From Armatimonadota bacterium (lineage in GTDB: Bacteria > Armatimonadota > Fimbriimonadia > Fimbriimonadales > Fimbriimonadaceae): 64,000 nucleotides of DNA. Numbering within the stretch: position 1 is the first letter of the stretch; every line of letters begins with the position of its first letter. The notes under the pieces were generated by a model. It had not been told where the DNA came from, did not search any database, and was given only the letters and a program-made list of their open reading frames with translations. This document shows positions 35,992 through 45,323 of this stretch, in pieces. The translations under genes were made by a program, and so were the position numbers. The DNA lies in the NCBI GenBank assembly GCA_027451905.1, contig DAIDHV010000010.1, positions 1-64,000 on the forward strand, read 5' to 3'.

Positions 35992-36759
35992 CTAACAATT
36001 CGGAAGATCCCTAAGGTCTTGAGAGAAGGGAATACCGCTCGGTGCGGCTGAATCAACTCCGGTTAAGACCATCCAAACCTGGGCGCCTGCCGCGAGTCCG
36101 CTTGCAATGTCGGTGTCAAAGCGGTCTCCCACCACTAGGGTCTGTTGTGGCGAAGCACCAAAGGCCCTCATTGCCATTTCGATGAGGCGGGGATTGGGTT
36201 TTCCCATCACAATGGGTTTGACTCCACTGCATGCGGCGATGGCAGCAATTGCAGCTCCCGCGCCGGGGGCTAAAACCCCTTCCTCCAGCGGAAACGTTGT
36301 GTCTCGATTTGTGGCAATGAACGCGGCTCCTGCCCGAATCGCCTTCATTGCCGCCGCAATGTGCTGGTAACTGCACTGACGAAACAGACCGGCAACAACA
36401 AAATCAAGCGGATCGGGCCAAACTTCATCGGGGCCAAATACATAAGTGGATTTTTCTGCCAAGAGACTGATTAGTCCCGATTCGCCAAAGACGCCGATGC
36501 GGGCATCCGGCTTTGATCCGCAATAATCGGCTGCGGCGGTTGCGCTGGTGAAGACCTGGTCAGTTGAGGCTGCGAACCCGAGTCGGTTGAGCTTTTCGGT
36601 GAAAAAAGCGGGAGTTTCGGTTGCATTGTTGGTGACGTAAGCGATTGCGGCTCCCGACGCTTTGATTTTTTGCACCGTTTGGGCTGCATAGGGAATCGCC
36701 TCGTCGCCACGGTACAGGGTGCCGTCTAGGTCAAAAACATAAAGTTGGTAACGGCTCAA
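35992..36759 (-). CDS. HAD-superfamily phosphatase (NagD/class IIA type)
   Basis: 255 residues. Motif I VFDLDGTLYRGDEAIP, motif II AYVTNNATETP, motif III Lys in VMGKPNPRLIEMAM and motif IV LVVGDRFDTDIASG. The cap lies between motifs II and III, as in NagD and phosphoglycolate/p-nitrophenyl phosphatases. It overlaps the VOC gene by 4 nt. Confidence 0.92.
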   Translation of the reverse strand: MSRYQLYVFDLDGTLYRGDEAIPYAAQTVQKIKASGAAIAYVTNNATETPAFFTEKLNRLGFAASTDQVFTSATAAADYCGSKPDARIGVFGESGLISLLAEKSTYVFGPDEVWPDPLDFVVAGLFRQCSYQHIAAAMKAIRAGAAFIATNRDTTFPLEEGVLAPGAGAAIAAIAACSGVKPIVMGKPNPRLIEMAMRAFGASPQQTLVVGDRFDTDIASGLAAGAQVWMVLTGVDSAAPSGIPFSQDLRDLPNC

Positions 36760-37145
36760 GTTGGATCATCCTTTTTGGGGGAGGAATCATATTCCAGCAA
36801 TTCGATGCGATTGTCAAACGGGTCTCGAAACTCGATCCGGTCGCGGCCGGGGATGGGGATTGACGGATCGATGATACCGCCTCCCTCGACTATTTTTTGG
36901 CGGTAAAAGTCGAGGTTGGTGACTTCAAAAGCAGGGTGGGCGTTGGTTTTGCGCCGTTCGATTCCCTCTTCGTATCCAATATGAAGCTGGGCACCCCCCG
37001 CTTGCAGCCAAAAGCCAGGAATATGATCTAAGGTAGCCGGCCGGTGAGTGATTTCAAAACCCAGGTACTGAATGTAAAATGCTTTTGCCTTGTCAACCTG
37101 ATCGGGTGGGACTGTAATTTGGGCGTGGTCAATCCGCTTGAACAT
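36756..37145 (-). CDS. VOC-family (glyoxalase/dioxygenase-like) protein
   Basis: 129 residues. A single VOC module: IDHAQITVPPDQVDKAKAFY at the start, QLHIGYEEG and HPAFEVTNLDFYRQKI in the middle, and IEFRDPFDNRIELLEY with the last metal Glu. It may be a lyase or dioxygenase; the substrate is unknown. It is cotranslated with the HAD phosphatase. Confidence 0.88.
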   Translation of the reverse strand: MFKRIDHAQITVPPDQVDKAKAFYIQYLGFEITHRPATLDHIPGFWLQAGGAQLHIGYEEGIERRKTNAHPAFEVTNLDFYRQKIVEGGGIIDPSIPIPGRDRIEFRDPFDNRIELLEYDSSPKKDDPT

Positions 37146-37286
37146 GGGTTGGTTTAGTTTACAACTGGACTAGTGAAGAATCTAACCAAGTCACTTCAGC
37201 CTAGATAGTTCTTGGACGCCCAAACTTGCCAAGAAAATGGGGAGTGGCATAACAACCACCCCCCAAGTACGAATGATGGAGAGAGT

Positions 37287-38414
37287 TCAACGAGAAAATC
37301 GGCGCAAGAAGGTGGGGATGTCCAGATCAATCTCTTCGGGGCTGATCTGAGTTCCTGCCTTGTCCGCTTCTGGCTTTACTGCTGTATCCGTAACTGCCTT
37401 TTGTGGAGTACCGGGTCGAGAAGCAAAAACATCGGGATTAGGGTTCGATTTGGCCCTTGAGTTTCCCGTCATACCAGCCGCAAGGAGGGTGATCTCAATT
37501 TCGCCGTTCATTTCTGGCTTCAAAACATGGCCAATGGTGATGTCGGCATCGTCCACATCCGTAAATTGGTTGATGTATTCCATCGCTTCGTAGGCTTCTC
37601 CAATTGCAAAATCCTCCGCGGCGGTGAAGTTCACAAGAACTCGTTTGGCACCATCCAAGGAGGTTTCTAGGAGCTTGCTTTTGGCTGCATTCTGGGCTGC
37701 CATCCTTGCGCGGTGCTCGCCCACGCCTCTGCCGATACCCATCAGAGCGGTTCCTGCATTGCGCAAAATAGAGGTGACATCGGCAAAGTCCGCATTCATG
37801 TTGCCAGGCTTCATGATAAGGTCAGAAATTCCTTGCACGCCTTGGCGCAAGATATCATCAACAACTTGAAAGGCTTCGTTGAGAGACATTCTGCTTTCCA
37901 CAAAGCTCACCAATTTGTCATTGGGAACGCAAATCAGGGTGTCGAGATGTTCTGCCAATTTCTTGGCGCCTTCTTCGGCCTGACGGATGCGCTTGGGGCC
38001 TTCAAAAACAAAGGGCTTGGTGACCACGCCAACGGTTAAAATGCCTTGCCGTCTTGCCATTTCGGCTATAACGGGGGCAGCGCCGGTACCTGTGCCGCCG
38101 CCCATGCCAGCAGTAATGAACACCATATCGGTGTTCGAAAGCAGCTCGGAAATGGCTTTTTCGGATTCTTTGGCTGCGTTTTCTCCTCGGCTTGGGTCAC
38201 CGCCGGCGCCAAGTCCTTTTGTGGTGGTTTCTCCCAACTGAATCCGGTGCTTGGCTTTGCTCATCGCCAAAGACTGAGCGTCGGTGTTGAACGCATAATA
38301 TTCCACTCCCGCAACCCCAAAATCAATCATGCGGTTAACGGCATTAGATCCGGCCCCGCCTACACCGAGGACTTTGATGTTGATGTTATATTCGAAGAGG
38401 TTGTCTGGCTGCAT
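37287..38414 (-). CDS. ftsZ: cell division protein FtsZ
   Basis: 375 residues. GVGGAGSNAVNRMIDFG at the nucleotide site, tubulin signature GMGGGTGTGAAPVIAE, T7 loop NADFADVTSIL, a short variable linker and the conserved tail IDLDIPTFLRRF. It polymerises with GTP to form the division ring. Unusually for ftsZ, no mur/ftsA/ftsQ cluster is adjacent. nadA lies 111 bp upstream on the same strand. Confidence 0.98.
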   Translation of the reverse strand: MQPDNLFEYNINIKVLGVGGAGSNAVNRMIDFGVAGVEYYAFNTDAQSLAMSKAKHRIQLGETTTKGLGAGGDPSRGENAAKESEKAISELLSNTDMVFITAGMGGGTGTGAAPVIAEMARRQGILTVGVVTKPFVFEGPKRIRQAEEGAKKLAEHLDTLICVPNDKLVSFVESRMSLNEAFQVVDDILRQGVQGISDLIMKPGNMNADFADVTSILRNAGTALMGIGRGVGEHRARMAAQNAAKSKLLETSLDGAKRVLVNFTAAEDFAIGEAYEAMEYINQFTDVDDADITIGHVLKPEMNGEIEITLLAAGMTGNSRAKSNPNPDVFASRPGTPQKAVTDTAVKPEADKAGTQISPEEIDLDIPTFLRRFSR

Positions 38415-38525
38415 GATGGAGATCTTATGGCTAGTTGCGCCGTGCGCACTATGCCTTAATGGAAGATGACGAAGCAGGGGGGCAAAAAGAACCTTTGGCT
38501 TGAGCAGAATTGCAAAGGTCTCTTT

Positions 38526-39626
38526 TTAACCTGCGATGACTAACATTTGGTCCAACGCGGCTTTTGCCAAAGTTCTTACCGGATCATTCACCACAATTTG
38601 ATTCACAACGTTGCCTTCAACCAAGGATTCTAAAGTCCACAGCAAAAAAGAAGGGTGAATGCGATACATGGTGCTGCAAGGGCACACTTGGGGGTCTAGG
38701 CAGAAAACGGTTTTATCGGAGTGAGTTTTGGCAAGTCGGCTCACCAAATTGATTTCGGTGCCAATCGCCCATGTTGATCCAGGAGGGCTAGATTCAACTT
38801 GCTGGATAATGAATTCGGTGCTTCCATTAAGATCAGCGGCTCTTACCACGTCCAGCGGGCATTCTGGATGGACAAGCACCTTAACATTGGGAAACTCTCT
38901 GCGGGCTTGTTCAATTTGGGAAACTGAAAACCGCTGATGAACCGAGCAGTGCCCTTTCCATAAAAGGAACTTGGCGGATTGAATAGCTTCCGGTGTATTT
39001 CCTCCGAGCGGTTTTGCGGGATCCCACAAAATCATCTGAGAATCGGGGTCAAACCCCAATTTCACGCCTGTGTTTCTGCCAAGATGCTGGTCCGGAAAGA
39101 ACAAAACCTTTTCACCCTTGCTCAATGCCCACTGAACCGCAGCCGGTGCATTCGAGCTGGTGCAAACCGTTCCTTGCCGCTCCCCTACAAACGCCTTGAG
39201 GCTGGCAGCAGAATTAATATAGGTGATGGGGACAACCGTAGAAATCGCATCGCCAAGCACAGATTCCAACTGTTTCCAAGCATTGCGGACCTGGAAAATA
39301 CCGGCCATGTCTGCCATCGAACAGCCCGCCGAAAGGTTCGGCAAAATGACTTTTTGATGGGAGGCGGTTAGGATATCGGCACTTTCGGCCATGAAGTGAA
39401 CGCCGCAAAAGACAATAAACTCGGCATCGGGCAAAGACGCCGCATTTTTGGCAAGTTTGTAACTGTCGCCGGTGAAATCGGCGTGAGCTATGATTTCGTC
39501 CCTTTGGTAATGGTGGCCCAGAATCACGAGTCGGTGGCCAAGCCGAGATTTTGCCACGGAAATCCTCTCTGCGGTTTCCTGGGCATCCAGTTCAGAATAA
39601 GCGCGTGCCAATGGAGCCTGAACCAT
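38526..39626 (-). CDS. nadA: quinolinate synthase
   Basis: 366 residues. NadA motifs: VILGHHYQRDEIIAHADFTG, VFCGVHFMAESADIL (first cluster Cys), CTSSNAPAAVQWAL, VHPECPLDVV (second Cys) and DPQVCPCSTMYRI (third Cys). It condenses iminoaspartate with dihydroxyacetone phosphate to quinolinate using a 4Fe-4S cluster, in NAD synthesis. nadB and nadC are not in the window. Confidence 0.96.
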   Translation of the reverse strand: MVQAPLARAYSELDAQETAERISVAKSRLGHRLVILGHHYQRDEIIAHADFTGDSYKLAKNAASLPDAEFIVFCGVHFMAESADILTASHQKVILPNLSAGCSMADMAGIFQVRNAWKQLESVLGDAISTVVPITYINSAASLKAFVGERQGTVCTSSNAPAAVQWALSKGEKVLFFPDQHLGRNTGVKLGFDPDSQMILWDPAKPLGGNTPEAIQSAKFLLWKGHCSVHQRFSVSQIEQARREFPNVKVLVHPECPLDVVRAADLNGSTEFIIQQVESSPPGSTWAIGTEINLVSRLAKTHSDKTVFCLDPQVCPCSTMYRIHPSFLLWTLESLVEGNVVNQIVVNDPVRTLAKAALDQMLVIAG

Positions 39627-39755
39627 GGTTATCTAATCCTTACGCAAACTATCGTCAAATTGTGGGCATGCGCAATGTCCCAAGAGCCCAAAAACCTGCT
39701 GCAAGACGTGCCCAATCTGCCCAGGGCACAAGTGGATTTGAATCTAAGGAGCAGG

Positions 39756-40805
39756 TTAACCTTCATCCACTAAGAATTCAGCCACCATTTGGGCAGTATC
39801 GATCAAGGCTTCAATGTGGGTTCTTTCGTAGGCGTGGCTTGTATCAATGCCGGGGCCTATAAGGGCAATCTGGGCGCTTCCGCCGGCTCGAGAATAGGCG
39901 GAACCATCGCTTGCATAGAAAGGGTAGATATCGGGCCGCAGATCAATGCCGCGTCGTTCGGCAATGGTGCGAATCCGCTGGCTGAATCGCTTATCGTAGG
40001 GTCCCGATTGATCGGCCATGCCGATCGAGCAATGGAACTCATCTCCATTTTGCCCCCCGCCGATGCAACCCATATCAAGGACTAACAGCTCATGAAGGTT
40101 GGCAGGTAAGCCGTCGATCCCACCATGACCGACTTCCTCGTGATTAGAAATGACAATCGTGGTTGGAAATGCGGCCCTGATCCCTCCTTCTGCCATGGTT
40201 TTGAGGGCAGCAAGTATGCAGGCCACGCAGGCCTTATCGTCCAAGAATCGGCTACGGATGAATCCGCTTGGGTTAGTTTCAACGCGGGGATCAAACGCAA
40301 CAAAGTCTCCAACATCAATGCCCAGAAGTCTGGTTTCTTCTGCGCTTTGGGTGCGCTCATCAAGGCGGATTTCCATCGAATCGGCATCTCTTTTTTGGGT
40401 CAAAGCCTCTCGGTTCACATGAGCGGAACCGTTGACCAGCACCAAAGATCCTCGGACCTGTCTGCCCGCTTGGGTTGAAATCGTGACTGCTTCGCTTTCG
40501 ACGGCTGCCCAATTCAGTCCGCCAATCGCCTTGAGTCGCAATCTGCCACTGGGCTTAACCTCGGCAACCATCGCACCAAGGGTGTCCACGTGGGCGGTGA
40601 TGCCCCTTGATACGGATTTGCCAAGCCCTTCAAGGTGAGCGACAAGGGCGCCTTTGTTGGTGAGAGCGGTCTTAACCCCAAGGCCATTCAGTTCGGCTTG
40701 CACTAAGGAAATGGCATACTCTGCATCACCAGTTGGGCTAGGCGTATTGAGCAAGTCAACTAGAAATCGGTTGAGGTAGGCGGAATCAATATCAAAACGG
40801 GCCAT
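39756..40805 (-). CDS. M42-family metallopeptidase
   Basis: 349 residues. Metal ligands and catalysis: ITAHVDTLGAMVAEV (His), SRFLDDKACVACIL (bridging Asp), VISNHEEVGHGG (Glu-Glu), LLVLDMGCIG (Asp) and DTSHAYERTHIEAL (His). Family members are tetrahedral aminopeptidases (FrvX/PepA-like). Phrases such as HVDTLGAMVAEVKPSGRLR resemble the M42 subgroup linked to NAGGN osmoprotectant loci, but no such locus is here. Confidence 0.9.
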   Translation of the reverse strand: MARFDIDSAYLNRFLVDLLNTPSPTGDAEYAISLVQAELNGLGVKTALTNKGALVAHLEGLGKSVSRGITAHVDTLGAMVAEVKPSGRLRLKAIGGLNWAAVESEAVTISTQAGRQVRGSLVLVNGSAHVNREALTQKRDADSMEIRLDERTQSAEETRLLGIDVGDFVAFDPRVETNPSGFIRSRFLDDKACVACILAALKTMAEGGIRAAFPTTIVISNHEEVGHGGIDGLPANLHELLVLDMGCIGGGQNGDEFHCSIGMADQSGPYDKRFSQRIRTIAERRGIDLRPDIYPFYASDGSAYSRAGGSAQIALIGPGIDTSHAYERTHIEALIDTAQMVAEFLVDEG

Positions 40806-40953
40806 CGCAATTTAAGCTCACCATAGTTTAGCCTCTTCAATCAAATTGCACTGGTTAAGGCACTGCTTAATTTCTAGAAGCTGCCATCGTTTTTGCCGAA
40901 AGGCGGCTAAAGCCAGCCGGACATTGCCAACGTCTAGGGCTGTTATGATGAGG

Positions 40954-41709
40954 TCAGAAGATGATCTTGGCAAGGAAGAAGTCTGCCACATAGATCAGAA
41001 CTATAGAAAGCACCACGGTGTTGGTAGTGGCTTTTCCGACCCCAACTGCACCTCCCTTGGTTCGAAAACCCTGTTGACAAGCAACAAGGGCAATGATCAA
41101 GCCAAAGGCAGGGGCTTTGAGTAGCCCGCCGACAAGATCATGCATTCCTGTGTATTGCTGAAGCCCGTTTAAGAAGATCATTCCCGGAACTCGGCTGGCC
41201 TGGGCCACCAGGTAAGCCCCAAAGACGCTGGCAAAAACGCCGCATAGTGTGAGAGCGGGCATCATGAGCACGGCAGAAACAATGCGTGGTCCCGTTAAAA
41301 ACTTAGTGGGTGGTACCCCCAGCATTTCAAGGGCATCCAACTGTTCGGTAACCGCCATGGTGCCGATTTGGGCGGCCATGGCGCTTCCACACCTTGCCGC
41401 TACTGTGACCCCTGCCAAAACAGGAATGATTTCTCGAGTTGCGCTCAGACCGATGGTTGCCCCCAAGTAAGACGTCACGCCGTATTGCCTCAAAAATTCG
41501 GCAAGATAAAGGCATAAAACGGCGCCAGAAAAAAAGCTGGTCAAGAGAACAATGGGAAGGCTGGAGACCCCAATAAACGCCATCTGAGCGAGGGTTTCCC
41601 GCCATTCAACGGGAGGAATAAAGAGCCGTCGAAAGGAATCAATGAGAATGAGGGTGCATTCTCCAACAAAAGTCAGAGTGGAATCCCAAATCTCCCAAAC
41701 CGCCTTCAT
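40954..41709 (-). CDS. mlaE: MlaE-family ABC transporter permease
   Basis: 251 residues, five or six membrane helices. The MlaE signature region is GATIGLSATREIIPVLAG, AARCGSAMAAQIGTMAVTEQ and LDALEMLGVPPTKFLTGPR. It forms the permease of lipid-transport ABC systems that maintain outer-membrane asymmetry, which supports a diderm host. The ATPase (mlaF) and MCE protein (mlaD) genes are not adjacent in the window. Confidence 0.93.
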   Translation of the reverse strand: MKAVWEIWDSTLTFVGECTLILIDSFRRLFIPPVEWRETLAQMAFIGVSSLPIVLLTSFFSGAVLCLYLAEFLRQYGVTSYLGATIGLSATREIIPVLAGVTVAARCGSAMAAQIGTMAVTEQLDALEMLGVPPTKFLTGPRIVSAVLMMPALTLCGVFASVFGAYLVAQASRVPGMIFLNGLQQYTGMHDLVGGLLKAPAFGLIIALVACQQGFRTKGGAVGVGKATTNTVVLSIVLIYVADFFLAKIIF

Positions 41710-41790
41710 TCAACTCAATCTACCTTGTTGAAGGGGTTCGTTGTTCTCGCCAATCGGTCGTAAGGGATCATTGCGATCATACTAAAAGCT

Positions 41791-42255
41791 GTGGAAGAAA
41801 AAGAACCAGAAGCTTTGACTCGGGCCGCTCCTGCCCCAAAACCTTCCCGCCCCACCGGTGGCAAGGGTTCTTTTTCGAGGCGCAATCGAACAGTGTTTCC
41901 GTGGCTGCCGTTCGTCTTGCTTTTGGTCAGCATCTATGTGTTTTGGATTTATCCTCAACAGCATCGGCCAAAACCGGTTAAAGTGATCTTTTTAGGGGGC
42001 AGTTCACCAGCCAACTTGACTGGCACAAGAAAGGCGGCAACGGTCAGTGCCCCCGTAGGGGCCAGCAACGGTCAGGCGCAAGGCAAGGCTTCCGGCGTTG
42101 AATCTGAGCCTTTTCAATCTGGTGGCCAAGGATTGATGTCGCCTCAAGGAAAGATGCTGGCAAAGAAGCGGACTCCTGCCAAGCCGATCAAAGAAGGGTC
42201 TAATGTCCAAACTACTCAGCCCCACAATTCAGCTAATATAAACCCACATCCGTAA
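41791..42255 (+). CDS. hypothetical single-pass membrane protein
   Basis: 154 residues from GTG. A cytoplasmic, Pro- and Arg-rich leader is followed by one membrane helix (VFPWLPFVLLLVSIYVFWIY, about 35-55) and a low-complexity Gly/Ser/Lys-rich tail predicted to lie outside the cytoplasm. No domain is recognised. It is divergent from mlaE, with an 81-bp gap. Confidence 0.5.
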   Translation: MEEKEPEALTRAAPAPKPSRPTGGKGSFSRRNRTVFPWLPFVLLLVSIYVFWIYPQQHRPKPVKVIFLGGSSPANLTGTRKAATVSAPVGASNGQAQGKASGVESEPFQSGGQGLMSPQGKMLAKKRTPAKPIKEGSNVQTTQPHNSANINPHP

Positions 42256-42360
42256 GGGCACTAGCTGAATAGCTGTTTCTTTGGCGGAAAAGTGTCCAGC
42301 CAGCACTGGGAGAAGCCAAGACTGGGACAAGCCAGAACGTTCTTGCCGGTTTAAGGCTGA

Positions 42361-42972
42361 CTAATGGCCGCCCTGAGCTGCCATTTCTGCCTTCACCCTT
42401 TTGACGTTGGCGATCGCGGCAAGGTCATTGGGAGACCAAGCCAAGTAGGCGTCGTAAACGCGCAAGGCATCTTTAAATCGCTTGAGGCGATCGTAGGTAT
42501 GGGCAAGAATCCGGTAGGTATTGGGGCCCGGGTGAGGCTTGGAATTGATGGCCTTTTCAAAGAGTCGAATTTCGTCGTTGTACCTCTTCATCCGAAAGTA
42601 AAAGAAGCCTTCCGGAAATGAGGCGTCGGGGTTGCTGCTGTTCTCCAAACGATATTGTCGGTAGACGTCAAGCGCCTCGGAGTACAGGTGGATATTTTCC
42701 ATCATCCAGCCTAGATTTGTGGCGATGTCGTTGCTGTGAGGGTTGAAATCGTATTGAATACGCAGGCTTTGGACCACGGTGGGGAACCGTCCGTTTTTGA
42801 ACCACATGTTTTGCTGATTTCCAAGGCGGAGGTTGATGGCACTAAGAATGGCGGCTTTGCGGGAGGATTCTGACGGCGCGGCGAAGCGATCAACCGCCGT
42901 GGCACGTTTGCTTGTAAGGTGCGTTAACGGTTGGGGAACCGCGGTGATTGAACACAGTAAAAATGCCAGCAT
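42361..42972 (-). CDS. secreted TPR-like protein
   Basis: 203 residues. A short signal peptide (MLAFLLCSITAVPQP) is followed by three or more helix-turn-helix repeats, clearest in YSEALDVYRQYRLENS, EIRLFEKAINSKPHPGPN, then TYRILAHTYDRLKRFKDALR. This suggests a periplasmic protein-binding scaffold; partners are unknown. Confidence 0.7.
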   Translation of the reverse strand: MLAFLLCSITAVPQPLTHLTSKRATAVDRFAAPSESSRKAAILSAINLRLGNQQNMWFKNGRFPTVVQSLRIQYDFNPHSNDIATNLGWMMENIHLYSEALDVYRQYRLENSSNPDASFPEGFFYFRMKRYNDEIRLFEKAINSKPHPGPNTYRILAHTYDRLKRFKDALRVYDAYLAWSPNDLAAIANVKRVKAEMAAQGGH

Positions 42973-43037
42973 GGTTGTAGTTTAGATTATTGGCGGAAGC
43001 TTGTGTGCCGTTATGGTCAATTTATGATCAATTTGCT

Positions 43038-43760
43038 TTAGGGTGCGCTTGTGGATTGGCTGTTGATGAAAACAAAGACGATGCTCCAGGCTGCCTCTGC
43101 CAGCATAGCAAAAACAAGTTGCAAATTTACGGGCAACGAGTAGGTGCAAAGCAACACGGGGGTCCAAAACGCCCAACAGGGGATCAACCCAGCGAGGACT
43201 TCTTGCTTGTAGAAGTTAGAAAAACCCGCTTGAAAAACCAATCCGCTTTTAAACTTGTGTCGGCGCCATGCAAGGAGAAAAGTTGCAAGCGGAATAGAAA
43301 GTAATGGAGAAAACACCAGCATGTCCACCGTGGTTTTCAAGAGAACCACGGTCAAGTTAGGAGTGGCTCCAAACAGGTCAGCCTGAAGCCGGTAGAAAAT
43401 GTCTACCAAAATACCGATGACGCCATAGACAAATCCATTAAAGGAGGAATGGGCGATCCAAGCTGAATTGGCCCGATTAACTTTGCCTGTGAGCAGTTTG
43501 GCAATTTCTGGAATAACTCCGCCTGCTGCAAATCCAATTGCAAAGGCAAAGGGAAGGCCATATCGGACTTTGGCGCTTGCGATCCCTGCAAACGAGCTTT
43601 GGATCGCGAAAGATTGATAGTAAACAATCACGATTGCAAGGGCAACGGCTTGGATGAAAAGCAACGATGGCCAATATAGTTCGACTCCTTCCAAGCCAGG
43701 AGCAATGGCCTTTTTGAAAGACCATTGTGATGCTGATCCCGACTGCAAAGTACTTACCAT
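43038..43760 (-). CDS. multi-pass membrane protein, possible distant Mpv17/PMP22 relative
   Basis: About 240 residues from the ATG at 43760; a start at 43853 would add 31 residues without clear coding character. Five or six membrane helices. The C-terminal half reads KTTVDMLVFSPLLSIPLATFL, a Lys/Asn-rich loop, then GLIPCWAFWTPVLLCTYSLP and EAAWSIVFVFINS. This follows the Mpv17 layout (D-Q-l-x-x-P helix, W-P helix, final W helix ending in a short polar tail). The resemblance is by eye only. Otherwise unknown. Confidence 0.5.
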   Translation of the reverse strand: MVSTLQSGSASQWSFKKAIAPGLEGVELYWPSLLFIQAVALAIVIVYYQSFAIQSSFAGIASAKVRYGLPFAFAIGFAAGGVIPEIAKLLTGKVNRANSAWIAHSSFNGFVYGVIGILVDIFYRLQADLFGATPNLTVVLLKTTVDMLVFSPLLSIPLATFLLAWRRHKFKSGLVFQAGFSNFYKQEVLAGLIPCWAFWTPVLLCTYSLPVNLQLVFAMLAEAAWSIVFVFINSQSTSAP

Positions 43761-43853
43761 TATGACTTCTGGTGGATGCTTTGCAGTCGGAAATGGACTT
43801 CCTCCTTCGCCAAACAATAATATTTGGAGAGGGATCAAGGGTGAGGAAAGCAT

Positions 43854-44029
43854 GGGATCAAGGGTTAGGCTTGTCAGGGAACGGCATTGGGCATTGAAGT
43901 CATCTGCCCATCAGTATTTGGCCTCATCCGACCCCGATAAATCGGGGCCACCTTCTCCAAATTTCATTTGGGGAAGGATTTCTCCTCCCTCTCCAAGCAG
44001 AGTTTGGATAAGGACTTTCCGCCCGCCCT
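43854..44029. other. noncoding stretch with short hairpins
   Basis: It contains CCCCGATAAATCGGGG and two further CTCCAA...TTTGG-type inverted pairs with runs of CCTCC. It resembles the intergenic repeat at 50375-50735. It separates the membrane gene from the RhuM remnant. No gene is supported. Confidence 0.5.
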
Positions 44030-44341
44030 AATCGCAGCCGGTCGCAGGCGGTATCCGACGCTGATGATGACGCCGAGGTTGTAGTGGGTGATGCCCCGTT
44101 GAACCTACCGCTAGCCTTCCTGCCGAACTTGTAAGACTTCCTTACAGGTTCCCTCCTCGATGAGTTCGCCCTTCTCAAACACGTTGCGGATGTGCAGGCT
44201 TACGTTTTGTTTGCTGGTCTGGAACATCTCCACCATTTGAGCCTGGGAGAGCCAGACCGATTCGTCCTCAACCCGAACCAGAATCCGAGTGTGCCCTAGT
44301 GCGCTTTCATAGAGGAGAAAGTTCAGATCCCTCATAGACAC
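44030..44341 (-). pseudogene. RhuM-family (COG3943) gene remnant with two nonsense codons
   Basis: Residues 1-76 match the RhuM N-terminus: ALGHTRILVRVEDESVWLSQ, AQMVEMFQTSKQNVSLHIR, VFEKGELIEEGTCKEVLQV. After a TAG, one codon and a second TAG, the same frame continues VQRGITHYNLGVIISVGYR, the next conserved RhuM block, then is lost. Two stops and a missing C-terminus mean it is decayed. RhuM genes travel with phages, plasmids and defence or virulence islands, so this marks the left side of an accessory region. Confidence 0.82.
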
Positions 44342-44499
44342 GAGTCAACCTCTCTAGTAACTCACCCCTCTTGCGGGTCCTTATGAGCCGAGACGCTGCA
44401 GGCGAGAGGGAACAACTCCCCGACCTATAGCCAAGCAAAATGAGAAGTTTGTCAAAAGTGCCGATTCGCTCAGGGATGAGCGATGGTACACTGGGAGCA

Positions 44500-45225
44500 A
44501 TGGAGAATCCATGGCTATCGCTTATTGCGAGTGATCAGGGGGAAGCTGTAGCGGACAAAGATGGGAAGTTCGTCCTCAAAATAGATAGTGCTGCGATAAA
44601 TTCTTGGTGTGGCACTCCTGATAGAAAGAGAAAGTCTGATGCTAGCAAGTTTAAGAACTTTTTTTTAGAAATATTGCCACAGCCCTACGTGGGGAATCGA
44701 GATGCTCCAGTGGTGATTCTTGGACTAAATCCGGGCTTCTGCGCTAAGGACCTAGAGGATCATAAATGTAAGGCTTTTCAGAAGGCGCAGCTCGAAAACT
44801 TTCAAAGTCAAGCTGAAGTTCCGTTCTATTTTCTTGACGAAAACCTTAAGGACACTGCAGGGAGCCAATGGTGGAAAAAAAGGCTAAGAGTAGTGATTGA
44901 AAAGGCGGGTCTAACGAATGTACAGAATAACCTGCTTTGCGTCGAGTGGTTTCCATATCACTCTAAAAAATTCGCGCCCCTCCACAATGTACTGCCATCC
45001 CAAGAATATGGCTTTCAACTCGTTAGAGGCGCAATGAGAAGGAACGCCCTTATCATCGGATTACGAAGTAAGCAGATATGGTACAAAAGCATTCCAAAAC
45101 TGGAATGTTACGAGAAGCACTGTTTTCTCAAGTCACCTCAATGCGCCTATGTGACGGAAAACAATTGCCCGTGTTTCTGCGATGTGATAAAAGCCTTAAG
45201 TGCAGGCGGTACTACAACAGGTTGA
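44500..45225 (+). CDS. uracil-DNA-glycosylase-like protein of unknown role
   Basis: About 241 residues from the ATG at 44500 with GGGAG just upstream; starts at 44440 and 44476 are possible. APVVILGLNPGFCAKDL resembles motif 1 of the UDG superfamily fold. Later come LLCVEWFPYHSKKFAPL, SQEYGFQLVRGAMRRNALII and KSPQCAYVTENNCP, a conserved-looking C-terminal third. No exact family is named. It is convergent to the TcmP operon, with a 98-bp gap holding a GGGGACT/AGTCCCC hairpin. It may be a DNA-acting member of the island. Confidence 0.55.
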   Translation: MENPWLSLIASDQGEAVADKDGKFVLKIDSAAINSWCGTPDRKRKSDASKFKNFFLEILPQPYVGNRDAPVVILGLNPGFCAKDLEDHKCKAFQKAQLENFQSQAEVPFYFLDENLKDTAGSQWWKKRLRVVIEKAGLTNVQNNLLCVEWFPYHSKKFAPLHNVLPSQEYGFQLVRGAMRRNALIIGLRSKQIWYKSIPKLECYEKHCFLKSPQCAYVTENNCPCFCDVIKALSAGGTTTG

Positions 45226-45289
45226 TTATAACTTGGCCATGCTCTCGCCAATTCTCCAGCGAGTTGAGCTTGGCAAGTCGCATACGCTC

Positions 45290-45310
45290 GGGGACTCGAC
45301 CGGAGTCCCC
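45290..45310. terminator. hairpin between convergent genes
   Basis: GGGGACT, CGACCGG, AGTCCCC: a 7-bp perfect stem between the UDG-like gene (+) and the small minus-strand gene. A T-run occurs only about 20 nt later, so termination strength is uncertain. Confidence 0.4.
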
Positions 45311-45323
45311 AGCACACTCAAGC

